Positions 63,594 through 64,000 of a stretch of DNA of 64,000 nucleotides are shown here, in pieces (position 1 is the first letter of the stretch; every line of letters begins with the position of its first letter). The position numbers and the translations under genes were made by a program. Below the pieces are notes generated by a model. It made no database searches, was not told the origin of the DNA, and worked only from the letters and a program-made list of their open reading frames with translations. The stretch comes from Micromonospora sp. NBC_00389 (GTDB lineage Bacteria > Actinomycetota > Actinomycetes > Mycobacteriales > Micromonosporaceae), in the NCBI RefSeq assembly GCF_036059255.1, contig NZ_CP107947.1, forward strand, positions 2,852,001-2,916,000, in the 5' to 3' direction.

Positions 63594-64000
63594 CGGACGA
63601 TCGCCAGCCTTCGCTCGAGCAGGCCGGTGACCTGACCGATGATCAAGGCCAGCAGCATGTAGGCGAGGCCCGCGCCGGTGAAGACGGCGAGTGGCTGGGC
63701 CTCGATGAGGTTCACGGTGTTGGCGGCCTGGGTCAACTCGACCACGCCGACGGCGGCGGCCAGCGAGGTGTTCATCAGCAGCGCGATGCAGATGTTGCCG
63801 ATCGGCTGGATCACCGCCCGCAGTCCCTGCGGCAGGATCACGTGCCGCAGGGACTGACCGAAGGTGAGCCCGATGGCCCGCGCCGCCTCGGCCTGGCCGA
63901 CGCCGACCGTGTTGATCCCGGCCCGGATCGCCTCGGCCAGGTACGCCCCCTCGTAGACGGCGATGACGATCGCGGCGGAGGTGAACAGCGGGAACGTGAT
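63590..64000 (-). CDS. Polar amino-acid ABC transporter permease, partial (5' end outside window)
   Basis: The frame stays open from 63590 to the window end, giving 136 residues of the C-terminal part. The EAA motif EAARAIGLTFGQSLRHVILP is complete, preceded by YEGAYLAEAIRAGIN and followed by RAVIQPIGN and two membrane helices. This is the GluC/HisQ-type partner of the permease at 62727. The gene continues beyond 64000, and its ATPase and binding-protein genes are presumably further upstream. Confidence 0.88.
   Translation of the reverse strand: MTFPLFTSAAIVIAVYEGAYLAEAIRAGINTVGVGQAEAARAIGLTFGQSLRHVILPQGLRAVIQPIGNICIALLMNTSLAAAVGVVELTQAANTVNLIEAQPLAVFTGAGLAYMLLALIIGQVTGLLERRLAIVR

Overview
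The window is a very GC-rich stretch of actinobacterial chromosome with dense genes, many GTG starts and G/C-ending codons. Gene content, the many 4-bp stop/start overlaps and short inverted repeats around AAGGGGCCCTT and GATCATGG point to Micromonosporaceae, most likely Micromonospora or a close relative; this is inferred without any database search. I see no rRNA, tRNA or CRISPR array.

Layout. 1-6047: a DUF4396 membrane protein, a GNAT acetyltransferase, a TetR operon (membrane protein, DCC-type thiol oxidoreductase, TetR) with two identical operator palindromes, and a GH3 hexosaminidase divergent from a ROK regulator. 6208-14178: an ABC exporter pair, a lone ABC ATPase, a ribokinase-family kinase, a GlxA-type regulator divergent from a rhodanese, an Ala-rich helical protein and a membrane-fused alpha/beta hydrolase. 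14201-21474: DoxX, two DUF6232 paralogues, enoyl-CoA hydratase, an IlvG-like TPP enzyme, a DrrAB-type exporter and small membrane proteins (PLDc_N, two DUF202). 21503-23496: an apparently intact IS607-family element with serine recombinase and TnpB.

24926-43941 is the conserved core: etfB, etfA, cysteine desulfurase, mnmA, a MetE-like barrel protein, ligA, gatC, gatA, gatB and an AceE-like TPP enzyme. From memory, the same order of homologues occurs in the Mycobacterium tuberculosis Rv3029c-Rv3009c region. It is interrupted here by a VOC protein, an ADP-ribosylglycohydrolase, a membrane-anchored PemK/MazF-like protein and a GGDEF-EAL protein with an unusually long linker. The desulfurase and MnmA probably cooperate in 2-thiouridylation of tRNA; GatCAB makes Gln-tRNA(Gln)/Asn-tRNA(Asn) by transamidation; EtfBA carries electrons from acyl-CoA oxidation.

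43978-52908: a metallophosphoesterase, a PQQ-type sugar dehydrogenase lipoprotein, a GAF-SpoIIE phosphatase, a 2-hydroxyacid dehydrogenase, a PH-like membrane protein and a second EAL protein whose GGDEF-like domain has lost its signature. 52930-60073: a sugar-uptake locus of LacI regulator, binding lipoprotein, two permeases and GH2 beta-mannosidase, pointing to beta-mannoside use. 60328-64000: a small membrane protein, then a reverse-strand operon of two polar amino-acid ABC permeases, an asparaginase and CutC, which runs off the window end.

Most interesting signals: two TetR operators; a near-identical 14-bp palindrome upstream of both etfB and the IlvG-like gene; at least nine candidate leaderless promoters (TANNNT 5-8 nt before the start codon); a truncated anti-sigma-factor relic; a hairpin covering a start codon; the extra linker in the GGDEF-EAL protein; and the asparaginase-CutC operon. 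No wholly new multi-gene system is clearly supported.
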